A DNA stretch of 64,000 nucleotides from Rhodoferax sp. U11-2br (lineage in GTDB: Bacteria > Pseudomonadota > Gammaproteobacteria > Burkholderiales > Burkholderiaceae_C): the NCBI RefSeq assembly GCF_018619435.1, contig NZ_JAHFZF010000008.1:62001-126000 (forward strand), in the 5' to 3' direction. The notes beneath the pieces are model-generated. The model was given only the letters and a program-made list of their open reading frames with translations. It was not told the origin of the DNA and did not search any database. Position 1 is the first letter of the stretch; each line of letters starts with the position of its first letter. A program made the translations under genes and the position numbers. Shown piece after piece: positions 48,159 to 58,100 of this stretch.

Positions 48159-48947
48159 TCAGGCGCTCATGGGTGTGGGCTGTGATGCGCGAAGGGTGCG
48201 CACGTAGGGTTGGCCGTCCTGGTCGTGGTGGACATCCACCGGGACGTGGTAGAGGTGGTGGATGAGTTCGCGGCTCAGCACCTGGGCCGGCGGGCCAAAG
48301 GCCTGCAGGCGACCATCTCCGAGCACGATCAGCTGGTCGGCAAACTGCGCCGCCAGGTTCAGGTCGTGCAGCACAGCCACGCTGATCCAGCCCTGGGCGG
48401 CGGTCTGCGCCTGCAGATGCTCCATCAGCTGCATCTGGTGTTTCAGATCAAGTGCGCTCACGGGTTCGTCCAGCAGCATCAGCTTGGGCTGGCGCAGCAG
48501 CACTTGCGCAAACAACACCATCTGGCGTTGCCCACCGCTGAGGGTGTGCACCGGCCGGTCGGCCAGATGGGCGATGTCCAGCGCCTGCAAAGCCGCCAGC
48601 GCTGCACCCAGATCGTCGTCCGACAGCCGCATCGACAGCCGCTGCAGGCGCCCCAGCACCACAACTTCAAGCGCGCTCAGGTCCAGGTCAAGCTGGGTGT
48701 TTTGTGGCATGTAGCCAATACCCTGGCGCCAGCTTGGCAAGCTGTGCGGCGTCATCGGTGTGCCGCGCAGGCGCACCGCTCCGTGCGTCAATGGCAACTC
48801 GCCAAACAGCGCGCGCAGCAGGCTGGTCTTGCCGGTGCCGTTGGGGCCAATGATCACGTGCAGTTGCCCGGCAGACAGTTGCAGATTCAGCCCTTCGACC
48901 AGGGTCAAGTCGCCGATGCGCAGGGTCAGGTCAGAAATTTCAAGCAC
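48159..48947 (-). CDS. Iron-chelate type ABC transporter ATP-binding protein
   Basis: A 262-aa ATPase of the FecE/BtuD/FepC group. Walker A is GPNGTGKTSLLRALFG, the signature is HTLSGGQRQMVLFAQ, Walker B is LMLLDEPVSALD and the H-loop AVLHDLNLA. It powers the adjoining permease. GTG 48947 overlaps the permease stop by 8 nt. The substrate is not readable from the ATPase. Confidence 0.94.
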   Translation of the reverse strand: MLEISDLTLRIGDLTLVEGLNLQLSAGQLHVIIGPNGTGKTSLLRALFGELPLTHGAVRLRGTPMTPHSLPSWRQGIGYMPQNTQLDLDLSALEVVVLGRLQRLSMRLSDDDLGAALAALQALDIAHLADRPVHTLSGGQRQMVLFAQVLLRQPKLMLLDEPVSALDLKHQMQLMEHLQAQTAAQGWISVAVLHDLNLAAQFADQLIVLGDGRLQAFGPPAQVLSRELIHHLYHVPVDVHHDQDGQPYVRTLRASQPTPMSA

Positions 48948-50007
48948 GGTTGCGCTTTCGGTTGCCCAGAATGAGCCAGATCATGAAAGGAACCCCGATC
49001 AGCGCCGTCACGATACCGATCGGAAACAGCGCGCCGGGCACAATGGATTTGGACAGCACCGAGGCCACCGAGAGCATCAGTGCACCACACAGCGCCGACT
49101 GTGGAATCAGGAAGCGCTGGTCTTCGCCGACCTGCATGCGCGCAACGTGCGGCGACACCAGCCCGATGAAACCAATGACACCCACGAAGCTGATGGCGGT
49201 CGCGGTCATCAGCGCAACCAGCACCAGGGTCTTCAGGCGCAGCCGCGTGACGTTTACACCCAGGCTGCGCGCACGCGCCTCACCCAGACGCAGGCAGGTC
49301 AGCTGCCAGGCGTCTCGATGCAACAGCAGCGCACACACCAGCGTCACACCCGTGGTGATCCACAGCATCGGCCAAGTGGTGCGCATGAGGCTACCAAACA
49401 GCCAGAAGATGATCTGCTGGTTCAGTTCGGGCGAAGCGAGAAACTGGAGCAGCGACAAAAGTGACTGGAACAGAAACAGCAGCGCAATGCCGGCCAGGAT
49501 GATGGTCTGGCTGTTGACATGGCGCATCAGCGCCAGCCCGAACAACAGGCTGGCCGCCAGCATGCAAAAGACAAAAGCGCCGATGGGGATGGCCACCAGA
49601 GGCGGCAGCCCCAGGCCACCGGTCACCAGGGCCAACGCAGCCCCAAAACCGGCGGCAGCAGCCAACCCCAGCGTGTAAGGGCTGGCCAAGGGATTGTCCA
49701 GCAGGGTTTGCATTTGCACACCACCCACGCCCAGGGCCGCACCCACCACCAGCGCCATCAGCGCAATCGGCAGACGCATGTCCATCACGATGGCGCGCGT
49801 CATCGGGTCGGCCGCCGCAGGCGCCAGCAGCGTGCGCACCACATCACCCAGCGCCAGCATGGAGGGGCCGGTGGCCACGTCCAGCATCAAGCTGAACAGG
49901 CTCAGACCCACAAACAGGGCCAACCAACGCCAGCGGAGCGTCTCGCGCCGACGCTGGCGCTGCAAGACCAGGACGCCCATATCGGGCGTGGCAGTGATAT
50001 CTGTCAT
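48940..50007 (-). CDS. FecCD-family ABC transporter permease
   Basis: A 355-aa inner membrane permease of the BtuC/FecCD/FhuB family, with about ten helices. Signatures are GAALGVGGVQMQTLLDNPLASPYTLG near the N-terminal third and GVIGFIGLVSPHVARMQVGEDQRFLIP, which couples to the ATPase. Family members import iron-siderophore complexes, heme or cobalamin. It lies 52 nt after the second binding protein. Confidence 0.94.
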   Translation of the reverse strand: MTDITATPDMGVLVLQRQRRRETLRWRWLALFVGLSLFSLMLDVATGPSMLALGDVVRTLLAPAAADPMTRAIVMDMRLPIALMALVVGAALGVGGVQMQTLLDNPLASPYTLGLAAAAGFGAALALVTGGLGLPPLVAIPIGAFVFCMLAASLLFGLALMRHVNSQTIILAGIALLFLFQSLLSLLQFLASPELNQQIIFWLFGSLMRTTWPMLWITTGVTLVCALLLHRDAWQLTCLRLGEARARSLGVNVTRLRLKTLVLVALMTATAISFVGVIGFIGLVSPHVARMQVGEDQRFLIPQSALCGALMLSVASVLSKSIVPGALFPIGIVTALIGVPFMIWLILGNRKRNRA

Positions 50008-50059
50008 GGGGTGAGGTTCCGAAAGTCGGCGCCGCCGGCAAGCGGCGCGGGTCTGCCTG

Positions 50060-51163
50060 TCATTTCCAGCTCAACACGAAAGTGCCCTGGGGCTGGATGG
50101 GCAGGTAGTGGCGGTAGAAGTCTAGGTAGGTGGCTTCAGGATGGATGTCGGCAAACAAGGTCGGATACAAGGCCTTGGCCAGATATTGCAACTGCGACGC
50201 GTCCAGCAGGCTGCGCGTGGCGCCGTGGTAGACCCCGTACAGACGCGCATCCTGCAGCGCTGGCAGAGCACTCCACCCCTTGCGTTGTGCAAAGCCTTGC
50301 AGACGTCGGCGCGCTTCACCCGCTGGCACCCCCATCCCCATCTGCATGGCATCGGGGTTGCTGACGCTTTCGTAACCGGCGATGAACACCACCTGCGGTT
50401 TCGAAACCAGCAACTGCTCGGGGTTAATCGGCCCCCAGTCCTTGACGAACGGCGCAGCGACGTTGTCGCCACCGGCCAGATCGACCATAGCGCCCCACAT
50501 GTTTTTGCCGTAGGTGTAGCTGTGTTCGGCTGGCCCTTTGTCGCCTAGCTCAATGTACACACGCGGGCGGGGCAGCTTGGCTTTGGCGATGCGTTGCTGG
50601 ATCGTCTCCACCACTTGGCGGTATTCGTCGGCAATACGTTGTGCGCGGGCCGTTTCGCCGGTGATCTGGCCCAGCACCTTGGTGCTGGCCAGGTGGCGCT
50701 CCAGCGTCTGCGCGTTGTAGTCCACCACCACTACCGGGATGCCAGCGGCCTCCAGGCGAGGGATTTCGGACGCCAAGGCCTTGAACTGCCAGTCGGCCAG
50801 AACGACCACATCGGGTTTGGTGGCCAACGCCTTTTCGAGCGAAAAGGTCTGGAACTGCACGCTGCCCACGTCGACCACGTCGCGCAGCGTGGGCCGGGCT
50901 GTAACGTACTGCTCCCACACGGCCGGGCGCGACTTGACGAACCAGCCAAGCGACAGCCCCACCAGTCGGTCGAAGGCCTTGTCACCACCCACGGCGAAGT
51001 AGTCCTCGATGTAGAAGCCCAGCAGCACCCGCTTGGCTGGCAACTCCAAGGTGATCCTGCGACCCAGCACATCTTCAATGGTGCTGGGCACCGCCCAGGC
51101 ACTGAGCGCGCCCAGTGCGAGCATTACAGACAGCGCGAGTTTTTTCCAAAAATGCTGTGTCAA
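50060..51163 (-). CDS. Periplasmic iron-chelate type binding protein (second of a tandem pair)
   Basis: A 367-aa substrate-binding protein (Peripla_BP_2/FecB type). The signal peptide LALSVMLALGALSAWA is followed by IEDVLGRRITLELPAKRVLLGFYIEDYFAVGG, much like the upstream paralogue. Other segments are KPDVVVLADWQFKALASEIP and PQVVFIAGYES. The start is TTG at 51163, immediately after the upstream stop, with GGGGAT before it; ATG 51124 would cut the signal peptide. It probably shares the single permease with its neighbour. Confidence 0.88.
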   Translation of the reverse strand: MTQHFWKKLALSVMLALGALSAWAVPSTIEDVLGRRITLELPAKRVLLGFYIEDYFAVGGDKAFDRLVGLSLGWFVKSRPAVWEQYVTARPTLRDVVDVGSVQFQTFSLEKALATKPDVVVLADWQFKALASEIPRLEAAGIPVVVVDYNAQTLERHLASTKVLGQITGETARAQRIADEYRQVVETIQQRIAKAKLPRPRVYIELGDKGPAEHSYTYGKNMWGAMVDLAGGDNVAAPFVKDWGPINPEQLLVSKPQVVFIAGYESVSNPDAMQMGMGVPAGEARRRLQGFAQRKGWSALPALQDARLYGVYHGATRSLLDASQLQYLAKALYPTLFADIHPEATYLDFYRHYLPIQPQGTFVLSWK

Positions 51164-52267
51164 TTACATCCCCAGCGCAAAGCTGCCCTTGGCCTGCACA
51201 GGCAAGTAACGGCGGTAGAAAGCCAGGTAGTTGGCCTGGGGGTCGATGTCCTTGAACAGCGTGGGGTACAAGGCCTTGGCCATGAATTGCACCATGGTGT
51301 AGTCCAGCACCGAGCGCGATGCACCCTGATAAACCGCATACAGGCGTTTGTTCTTCACCGCTGGCAGCTCGCTCCACCCGGCGCGCTGGGCAAAACCCTG
51401 CAGCCTCTGCTGCGCCTGAGCAGACTCAACGCCCTGCCCCATCAGCATCGAGCTGGGGTTCTTGGTCGACTCCGTTCCGGCGATGAACACCACCTCGGGC
51501 AGTGCGGCAAGCACCTTCTCCGGATTCATCGGACCGTACCACTCGACAAAGGGGGCAGCGATGTTCTCGCCGCCAGCCAGCGCACCCAGCGGCCCCCACA
51601 TGCCCTTGCCATAGCTGAAGCTGTACTCAGCCGGCCCTTTGTTGCCAAACTCAACATAGAAGCTAGGTCTGGGCTGCTTGGCGGCCGCAATACGCGACTG
51701 CACCTGATCGATGGCGCTTGTGTATTCGTCGGCAATTTTCTGCGCGCGCTTCTCGTCGCCCGCAATTTTTCCGAGCAGCAGCGTGCTGGCGTGGTGGTTG
51801 GCGGGCAGCTCCATGTTGTAGTCCACCACCACCACCGGCACCCCGGCGTCTTCCATACGTTTGACGTCCGGGCCCAGGCCCTTGTATTGCCACTCAGCCA
51901 GCACTAGCACATCGGGTTTGAGTGCCAGCACCCTCTCTACAGAGAAGGTCTGCGCCTCAACCTCGCCTACGTCGGGCAGGTTTTTGAGCGAAGGCCGATG
52001 TGTTGTGAACAGCGACCAGTTGGCCGGACGCCAACCTTCCCAGGCCTCGCGAGACAAACCAACCACTTTGTCGAAGGCTTTTTCACCACCAATGGCCATG
52101 TAGTCCTCGAAGTAAAAACCTAGCAGTACACGCTTGGCAGGCAGATCGACGCGCACGGAACGACCGAGCACGTCTTTGATCACTTCGGGGGCTGCCTGCG
52201 CGGTCAGGATCAGGCCAACCGTCAGACCCAGGATACACAGCCAGCGTGCGGTGGTGGCAATTCGCAT
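51164..52267 (-). CDS. Periplasmic iron-chelate type binding protein (first of a tandem pair)
   Basis: A 367-aa binding protein of the same family. The signal peptide is LCILGLTVGLILTAQA; the mature protein begins PEVIKDVLGRSVRVDLPAKR and has YFEDYMAIGGEKAFDKVVGLS, close to the downstream paralogue. ATG 52267 has AGGAG five nt upstream. It is the first gene of the operon and lies about 50 nt downstream of the Fur-type box. The two proteins are diverged throughout, so the duplication is not recent. Confidence 0.9.
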   Translation of the reverse strand: MRIATTARWLCILGLTVGLILTAQAAPEVIKDVLGRSVRVDLPAKRVLLGFYFEDYMAIGGEKAFDKVVGLSREAWEGWRPANWSLFTTHRPSLKNLPDVGEVEAQTFSVERVLALKPDVLVLAEWQYKGLGPDVKRMEDAGVPVVVVDYNMELPANHHASTLLLGKIAGDEKRAQKIADEYTSAIDQVQSRIAAAKQPRPSFYVEFGNKGPAEYSFSYGKGMWGPLGALAGGENIAAPFVEWYGPMNPEKVLAALPEVVFIAGTESTKNPSSMLMGQGVESAQAQQRLQGFAQRAGWSELPAVKNKRLYAVYQGASRSVLDYTMVQFMAKALYPTLFKDIDPQANYLAFYRRYLPVQAKGSFALGM

Positions 52268-52317
52268 GAACACTCCTTCAAAAGGCCGGGCACCCCGGCG
52301 AAGGTCGGCATTCTATA

Positions 52318-52332
52318 TGCGAATGATTCGCA
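52318..52332. promoter_or_regulatory. Fur-type box upstream of the ABC import operon
   Basis: TGCGAATGATTCGCA is a perfect 7-1-7 palindrome. It agrees with the Fur 7-1-7 consensus (TGATAAT-G-ATTATCA) at all positions except four in the arms. It lies 51 nt upstream of the first binding-protein ATG. On the minus strand TATAGAAT, a possible -10, immediately follows. Iron repression of the operon is therefore likely. Confidence 0.65.
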
Positions 52333-52493
52333 AAAAGATTTCCAGAAGTCAGATTCAAGCAAGTTTCTGCGTTGCATCTGCCACAACAACGAGGGCGACG
52401 TCGACGCCACTCTCTTGGGCTCTGCGTTCGCCAGCTGCAGCGACAGTCAAAGCATCTGTGGCCTGTTGCCAACGATGGCCCTCAATGCGCTAT

Positions 52494-52546
52494 ACAAAAC
52501 ATAGCTTATAGCGCTTATGTTATATGGGCTGATTAAGTATTTATTA
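52494..52546 (+). repeat. Dispersed palindromic repeat, copy 6
   Basis: CATAGCTTATAGCGCTTAT, GTT, then ATATGGGCTGATTAAG and TATTTATTAAG follow the repeat plan, but the stem is imperfect (AGCGCTTAT against ATATGGGCT) and the AGGCC motif is lost. It is upstream of both divergent operons. It is a degenerate copy. Confidence 0.45.
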
Positions 52547-52634
52547 AGCAACACGCCGGATACAAACGCTTGACAATAGCAGCTTACTATGGGAGCTTGT
52601 TCAACATTCCGCCGCCCAGCCACACCATCCATCC

Positions 52635-54041
52635 ATGCTGTTACCACCCACATCTCCGGCCCGCTCAGTCTTGCCCCTGCTGCTCTGTGCTCTGCTGTCG
52701 GCTTGCGCAGCCGTGGGCCCAAACTACCACGCGCCCGCTACAGAACAACTGACGGTACCCAGCCAATGGCAGGCTGCCTTACCGCATGGCGGTGAGACCA
52801 GTCAGTTGTTGAGTTGGTGGGCTCGGCTGCAAGACACCAGCCTGAATCGCCTGCTGCAGGCCGCCGAGGCCAGCAGCCCGTCACTGCAAAAAGCGGCGGC
52901 GAATATCGCCTCGGCCCGCGCCAGTGTCACCACAGCGCGTGCTTCCGGCCAGCCGACTCTGACCGGCTCGGCCTCAGCCAACCGCAGCAACACCCTTGGC
53001 AGCGCCCAGACCACCACCAGCGGCGGGCTGGATGCCAGCTGGGAAATCGATTTGTTCGGCAGCGTTCGCCGCTCCGCTGAATCCGCCGACGCGCTCCTGC
53101 AAGCCCGCCAGGCCGACTGGCACGATGCGCGCGTTTCGCTGGCCGCAGAAGTGGCTACCAACTACGTCACCTACCGCGCCTGCCAGTTGACGCTGAACAC
53201 CGTGCAGTCCAGTGCACTCTCCAACCTGGCCACGGCGCGCATCACCCAGCGGTCTTTGCAGGCTGGTATGACGGCGCGCGCCGATGCCGATCTGGCTGAC
53301 GCCAGCGCCGCCAGCGCATCCGCCAGCGCCATTGCCCAGCAGGCCGAGTGTGATGTCACCATCAAATCCCTGGTCGCCCTGACCGGACTGGCAGAACCTG
53401 CGTTGCGCCAACTGCTGGATACACAACCACCCCAATTGCCCCCTTCAGACAGCCTGGCAGTACAAACACTGCCGGTGGATCTGCTCAGCCAGCGGCCCGA
53501 CCTGGTATCGGCTGAGCGTGCCCTGGCCGCAGCCAACGCCAAGATTGGTGTGGCTGAGGCCGACCGTTATCCGCGCCTGTCGCTGACGGGTTCGCTGTCG
53601 AGCAGTCGCACCGATGGGGTAGACACCACACCCTGGTCCTTTGGCCCCAGCTTGTCGCTGCCGTTACTCAATGGCGGAGCCAAACGCGCTGCCGTGGATT
53701 CTGCCCAAGCAGCCTATGACCTGGCGCTGGCCACCTACCAGCAGTCTGTGCGCACGGCTGTACAAGAGGTTGAGCAAAACCTAGTTCAGCAGATGAGTGC
53801 CGAGCGCCGCACAGCCGATGTACGCCGAAGCGCCGAAGGCTACCGCGCTTATGCCAGCGCGGTGGAAGCCAACTGGCGCGCTGGCGGCGACAGCCTGCTG
53901 AACCTTGAGGTCGCCCGGCGCAATGCCATTGCGGCCGAACAAAACCTGATTACCGTGCAGCGCGACCAGTTGCTGTACGGCATTGCCTTGTACAAAGCCG
54001 TTGGCGGTGGTTGGACAGTATCCCTTGGAGACGTGAAGTGA
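52635..54041 (+). CDS. Outer membrane efflux lipoprotein (NodT/OprM family)
   Basis: A 468-aa TolC-like channel of the NodT family. The signal peptide ends in the lipobox LLSAC, followed by the conserved AAVGPNYHAP motif. Two repeats of helical/beta barrel structure are visible (SWWARLQDTSLNRLLQAAEASSPSLQKA and RPDLVSAERALAAANAKIGVAEADRYPRLSLTGS). It completes a tripartite pump with the two downstream genes. Its stop overlaps the adaptor GTG by 4 nt. Confidence 0.93.
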   Translation: MLLPPTSPARSVLPLLLCALLSACAAVGPNYHAPATEQLTVPSQWQAALPHGGETSQLLSWWARLQDTSLNRLLQAAEASSPSLQKAAANIASARASVTTARASGQPTLTGSASANRSNTLGSAQTTTSGGLDASWEIDLFGSVRRSAESADALLQARQADWHDARVSLAAEVATNYVTYRACQLTLNTVQSSALSNLATARITQRSLQAGMTARADADLADASAASASASAIAQQAECDVTIKSLVALTGLAEPALRQLLDTQPPQLPPSDSLAVQTLPVDLLSQRPDLVSAERALAAANAKIGVAEADRYPRLSLTGSLSSSRTDGVDTTPWSFGPSLSLPLLNGGAKRAAVDSAQAAYDLALATYQQSVRTAVQEVEQNLVQQMSAERRTADVRRSAEGYRAYASAVEANWRAGGDSLLNLEVARRNAIAAEQNLITVQRDQLLYGIALYKAVGGGWTVSLGDVK

Positions 54042-55171
54042 AATTAGCAAAAATCAGTCTGATCGCCGCCGCTGCGTTGTTGATCGTTGTTGGTGGTGTA
54101 TGGGTGCTCACATCCGGTGCCACACCTGCTGCCACGGTGGCACCCAGCGCCAATGCCGGGTTGACCGTCAGCGCCGTCACACCACAACAAGTCACCTGGG
54201 GCCGCAGCCTGCAGCTGTCTGGCGGGTTGTTTGCCTGGCAAACAGCCAGCATCGCCAGCGAAGAAGCCGGTCTGCGCATCGCTGAGGTGCTGGTGGACGT
54301 CGGCAGCGTGGTCAAACGCGGCCAGTTGTTGGCACGCTTGAACGACGACACGGTGCAGGCCGACCTGCGCTCCCAGCAGGCGGCCGTGGCCCAGGCCCGC
54401 GCCAAGCTGACCCAGGCCAAGGCCGAGGCCGACCGCAGCCGGGTGGTGAAAGACAGTGGCGCCTTGTCGGAGCAGCAGGTCACCTCCTACCTGGTCGCCG
54501 AACAGACTGCCCAGGCCAGCCTGGACGCCGCCCTGGCCACGCTGGACAGCCAGCGCATCAAGCTCGCGCACACCCGCATCCTGGCGGTGGACGACGGCAT
54601 CATCTCCAGCCGCAGCGCCACGCTGGGCAATGTGGTGGCCTCGGGCACCGAGCTGTTCCAGCTGGTGCGTCAGCGCCGCGTGGAATGGCGAGCCGAGGTG
54701 ACTGGCCAACAAATCAGCGCCCTGAAGCCTGGCCAGACAGCCAAGATCACCCTGCCCGACGGCACTCAGGTGGCAGGCCGCCTGCGCTTGGTCAGCCCGA
54801 CACTGGACAGCGGCACCCGCAACGGATTGGCCTATGTGGACCTGCCCGTGGGTAGCGCCGCCAAGGTTGGCATGTATGTGCGCGGCGAGCTCAATACGGG
54901 CCAGGCGCCAGCCCTCACCGTGCCCAGCAGCACCGTGGTGCTGCGCGACGGCAACAGTTATGTGTTCGAGAAAGACGGCACCACCAAGGTGGCGCAGCGC
55001 CAGGTGCAAACAGGGCGCCGCGTGGGTGACCAGGTGGAGATCACCAGCGGCATCGGCGCGCAGGCGCAATTGGTGCTCAGCGGTGGCGCCTTCCTGAAAG
55101 ATGGTGACCCGGTGCAGTGGATCACGGCAACCAACAACACCAGCAGCAAGTCGACCAAGGTGGCTCCATGA
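54038..55171 (+). CDS. RND efflux periplasmic adaptor (membrane fusion protein)
   Basis: A 377-aa HlyD/AcrA-type adaptor. An N-terminal anchor (LIAAAALLIVVGGVWVL) is followed by a lipoyl half-motif (VLVDVGSVVKRGQLLARL), a helical hairpin (LRSQQAAVAQARAKLTQAKAEADRSRVV) and beta-barrel and membrane-proximal domains. GTG 54038 has GGAG seven nt upstream and overlaps the preceding stop (GTGA). It links the channel and the RND pump. Confidence 0.93.
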   Translation: MKLAKISLIAAAALLIVVGGVWVLTSGATPAATVAPSANAGLTVSAVTPQQVTWGRSLQLSGGLFAWQTASIASEEAGLRIAEVLVDVGSVVKRGQLLARLNDDTVQADLRSQQAAVAQARAKLTQAKAEADRSRVVKDSGALSEQQVTSYLVAEQTAQASLDAALATLDSQRIKLAHTRILAVDDGIISSRSATLGNVVASGTELFQLVRQRRVEWRAEVTGQQISALKPGQTAKITLPDGTQVAGRLRLVSPTLDSGTRNGLAYVDLPVGSAAKVGMYVRGELNTGQAPALTVPSSTVVLRDGNSYVFEKDGTTKVAQRQVQTGRRVGDQVEITSGIGAQAQLVLSGGAFLKDGDPVQWITATNNTSSKSTKVAP

Positions 55172-58100
55172 ATATTTCGAGCTGGTCGATACGCAACCCG
55201 GTTCCGGCGATTCTGCTGTTCATCATCCTCACCGGGGCCGGGCTGTTCGGTCTGCACAAGTTAGGCATCCAGAACTTCCCAGACCTGGATCTGCCGACCA
55301 TTGTGGTCTCGGCCACGCTGGAAGGCGCCGCACCGGCGCAGCTGGAAACCGAGGTGGCGCGCAAGATCGAGGACAAGCTGGCCTCGATCGCCGGTGTAGA
55401 CCACGTCACCACCACCATCACTGATGGCGCGGCCAGCATCAGTGTCAGCTTTGACATCGACAAAGACAGTGAAGTGGCGCTCAACGAAGTGCGCAATGCG
55501 GTGGATAGCGCACGTGCCGACCTGCCTACCGAGATGGCCGCGCCGGTGGTCTCCAAGCTCACACACTCCAGCGGCGCGCTGCTGACCTACACCGTGGCAG
55601 CCCCGAACCTGAGTGAGTCCGACCTGTCCTGGTTTGTCGACAACGACATCAGCAAGGCCCTGCTGTCGGTCAAAGGTGTGGGCAGCATCACCCGCATTGG
55701 CGGGCTGGAGCGCGAGATGCATGTGACGCTGGATGCCGCACGCATGGCAGGCCTGGGCGTCACCGCAGGCAGCGTGTCCAGCCAGATCAAGGCAGTGCAG
55801 ACCGACGCCTCGGGCGGGCGCGGCATCGTGGGCGGCAGCAACCAGTCGGTGCGCACGCTGGGTCGGTTGGACCAACCCGAGCAATTGGCGGCGCTGGCGA
55901 TTCCGGTCACCACGGCCACGACCACCTCGGTCGCCACCAGTGTGCGGCTGGACCAGATTGCCACCGTGAGCGACACCTCTGAAGAGCGTTTTGCCTTTGC
56001 CGCGCTGAATGGCAAGCCGGTGGTCGGCTTCCAGGTGCTGCGCCAGATCGGTAGCAGCGAGGTCTCGGTGGCAGCGGCGGTGCGCGCGGCGGTCAAGACC
56101 TTCAGCGCCAACCACCCGCAGGTGCAGATCACCGAGGTGATTGAAACCGTGACCCCGACGCAGGAAAACTACGACGGCTCGATGCATCTGCTGTACGAAG
56201 GTGCGGTGCTGGCGGTGGTGGTGGTGTGGCTGTTCCTTCGCGACTGGCGGGCCACGTTTGTGTCTGCGGTGGCACTGCCGCTGTCCATCATCCCGACCTT
56301 CATCGTGATGTACCTGCTGGACTATTCGCTGAACCTGATCACCCTGCTGAGCCTGTCACTGGTGGTGGGGGTGCTGGTGGACGATGCCATCGTCGAGGTG
56401 GAGAACATCGTGCGCCATCTGCGCATGGGCAAGACGCCCAGGCAGGCCGCCATGGAAGCGGCCGACGAGATCGGCCTGGCGGTGGTGGCCACCACCTTCA
56501 CCCTGGTGGCGGTGTTCCTGCCCACCGCCTTCATGAGCGGCATACCGGGCAAATTCTTCCGCCAGTTCGGCATCACCTGCTCGGTGGCGGTGCTGGCATC
56601 CTTGCTGGTGGCCCGGCTGCTGACACCGATGATGGCCGCCTACATCCTCAAACCCAGCCCGGCGCACGAGGAAAAGGACGGCCCAATCATGCGCCGTTAC
56701 CTGGCCATGGTGCACTGGTGTCAGACGCACCGCTCCATCACAATGCTGCTGGCAGGATTGTTCTTCATCGGCTCGATCAGCCTGGTGCCCTTGTTGTCCA
56801 CCTCATTCATCGGTGCCTCGGACAACGCCCAGACCACCATCTCGCTGACCCTGCCGCCCGGCAGCACGCTGGACCAGACCCGCGCGGCCGCCGTACAAGC
56901 CCAGGAACTGATCAGCGGCATGCCCGAGGTGACGCAGGTCTTCACCATCATTGGCGACACCACCAGCGATGCCAGCAGCAGCACCGTCAACGAGGCGTCG
57001 CTGACCGTCAGCCTGACACCGCGTGGGAGCCGTGCGCGCTCGCAGGCTGACATGGAAAACGCCATCCGCCAGGCGCTGCGTGCCCTGCCGGGTACCCGCG
57101 TGGGCGTGATGGGCATGGGCAATGGCCAGTCGCTCGACGTCACCCTTGCCAGCGACGATGCGGTCGCGCTGAACCAGGCCACCGCCGCGGTGATCAAAGA
57201 CCTGCGCACCCTGCAAGGCATCGGCAACATCACCGACAGCTCCAGCCTGCAGCGGCCTGAAATCCATGTGCGGCCCGACCCGGCACGCATGGCCGAACAG
57301 GGCGTGACCACCGAGGCGCTGGCCAGCGTTGTGCGCGTCGCCACCTACGGCGACTACGCGACCAACCTGGCCAAGTTCAACCTGCCACAACGCCAGATCG
57401 CGATCCGTGTGCGTTTTGACGACAGCGTGCGCTCCAACCTGGATGCCATCGGCCAACTGCGGGTGGCCGGTCGCACTTCGGCTGTGCCGCTGGCCGCAGT
57501 TGCCGATCTGTCGCTGGGTGGCGGCCCTTCGCAAGTGGCTCGTCTGGACCGCATGCGCAACGTCACGCTCAGCATCGAGTTGGGCAACCTGAGCACCGGC
57601 GATGTCAACAAGATGGTGCAGGCCCTGCCAAGCATCAAGAACCTGCCCAGCGGCGTGCAGCAGATTGCCACCGGTGATGCGCAGCGCATGACCGAGCTGT
57701 TCACCAGCTTTGGCGGTGCGATGCTGATCGGTATTTTGTGCATCTACGGGGTGCTGGTGCTGTTGTTCCACGACTTCATGCAACCGGCCACCATCCTGGC
57801 CGCCCTACCCTTGTCGATTGGCGGGGCGTTGCTGGCGTTGCTGATCACCGGCAGTGGGTTCTCGATGTCGTCGGTGATTGGTTTGTTGATGCTGATGGGC
57901 ATCGTCACCAAGAACTCGATCCTGCTGGTCGAATACGCGGTGGTGGCCTACCACGAGAAGGGCATGAGTCGCTACGACGCGCTGGTCGATGCCTGCCACA
58001 AGCGGGCGCAGCCGATTTTGATGACCACCATTGCGATGGTGGCAGGCATGCTGCCGATCGCGCTGGGTATTGGCACCGACCCCAGCTTCCGTGGGCCGAT

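Larger units (their letters stand above)
52268..52634. other. Divergent intergenic region between iron operon and RND operon
   Basis: 367 nt without a convincing gene. It holds the Fur-type box (52318-52332) and a copy of the dispersed repeat (~52494-52546). A TTGACA at 52570-52575 has no -10 at usable distance. Short open frames here have no family-like features. Confidence 0.6.

Noticed and set aside
50594..51907. 437-codon open frame on the plus strand across the two binding-protein genes
   Set aside because: It spans the junction of two clear minus-strand genes and has no domain-like features.
52570..52590. TTGACA with TACTAT as a promoter of the RND operon
   Set aside because: The spacing is only 9 nt, too short for sigma-70.
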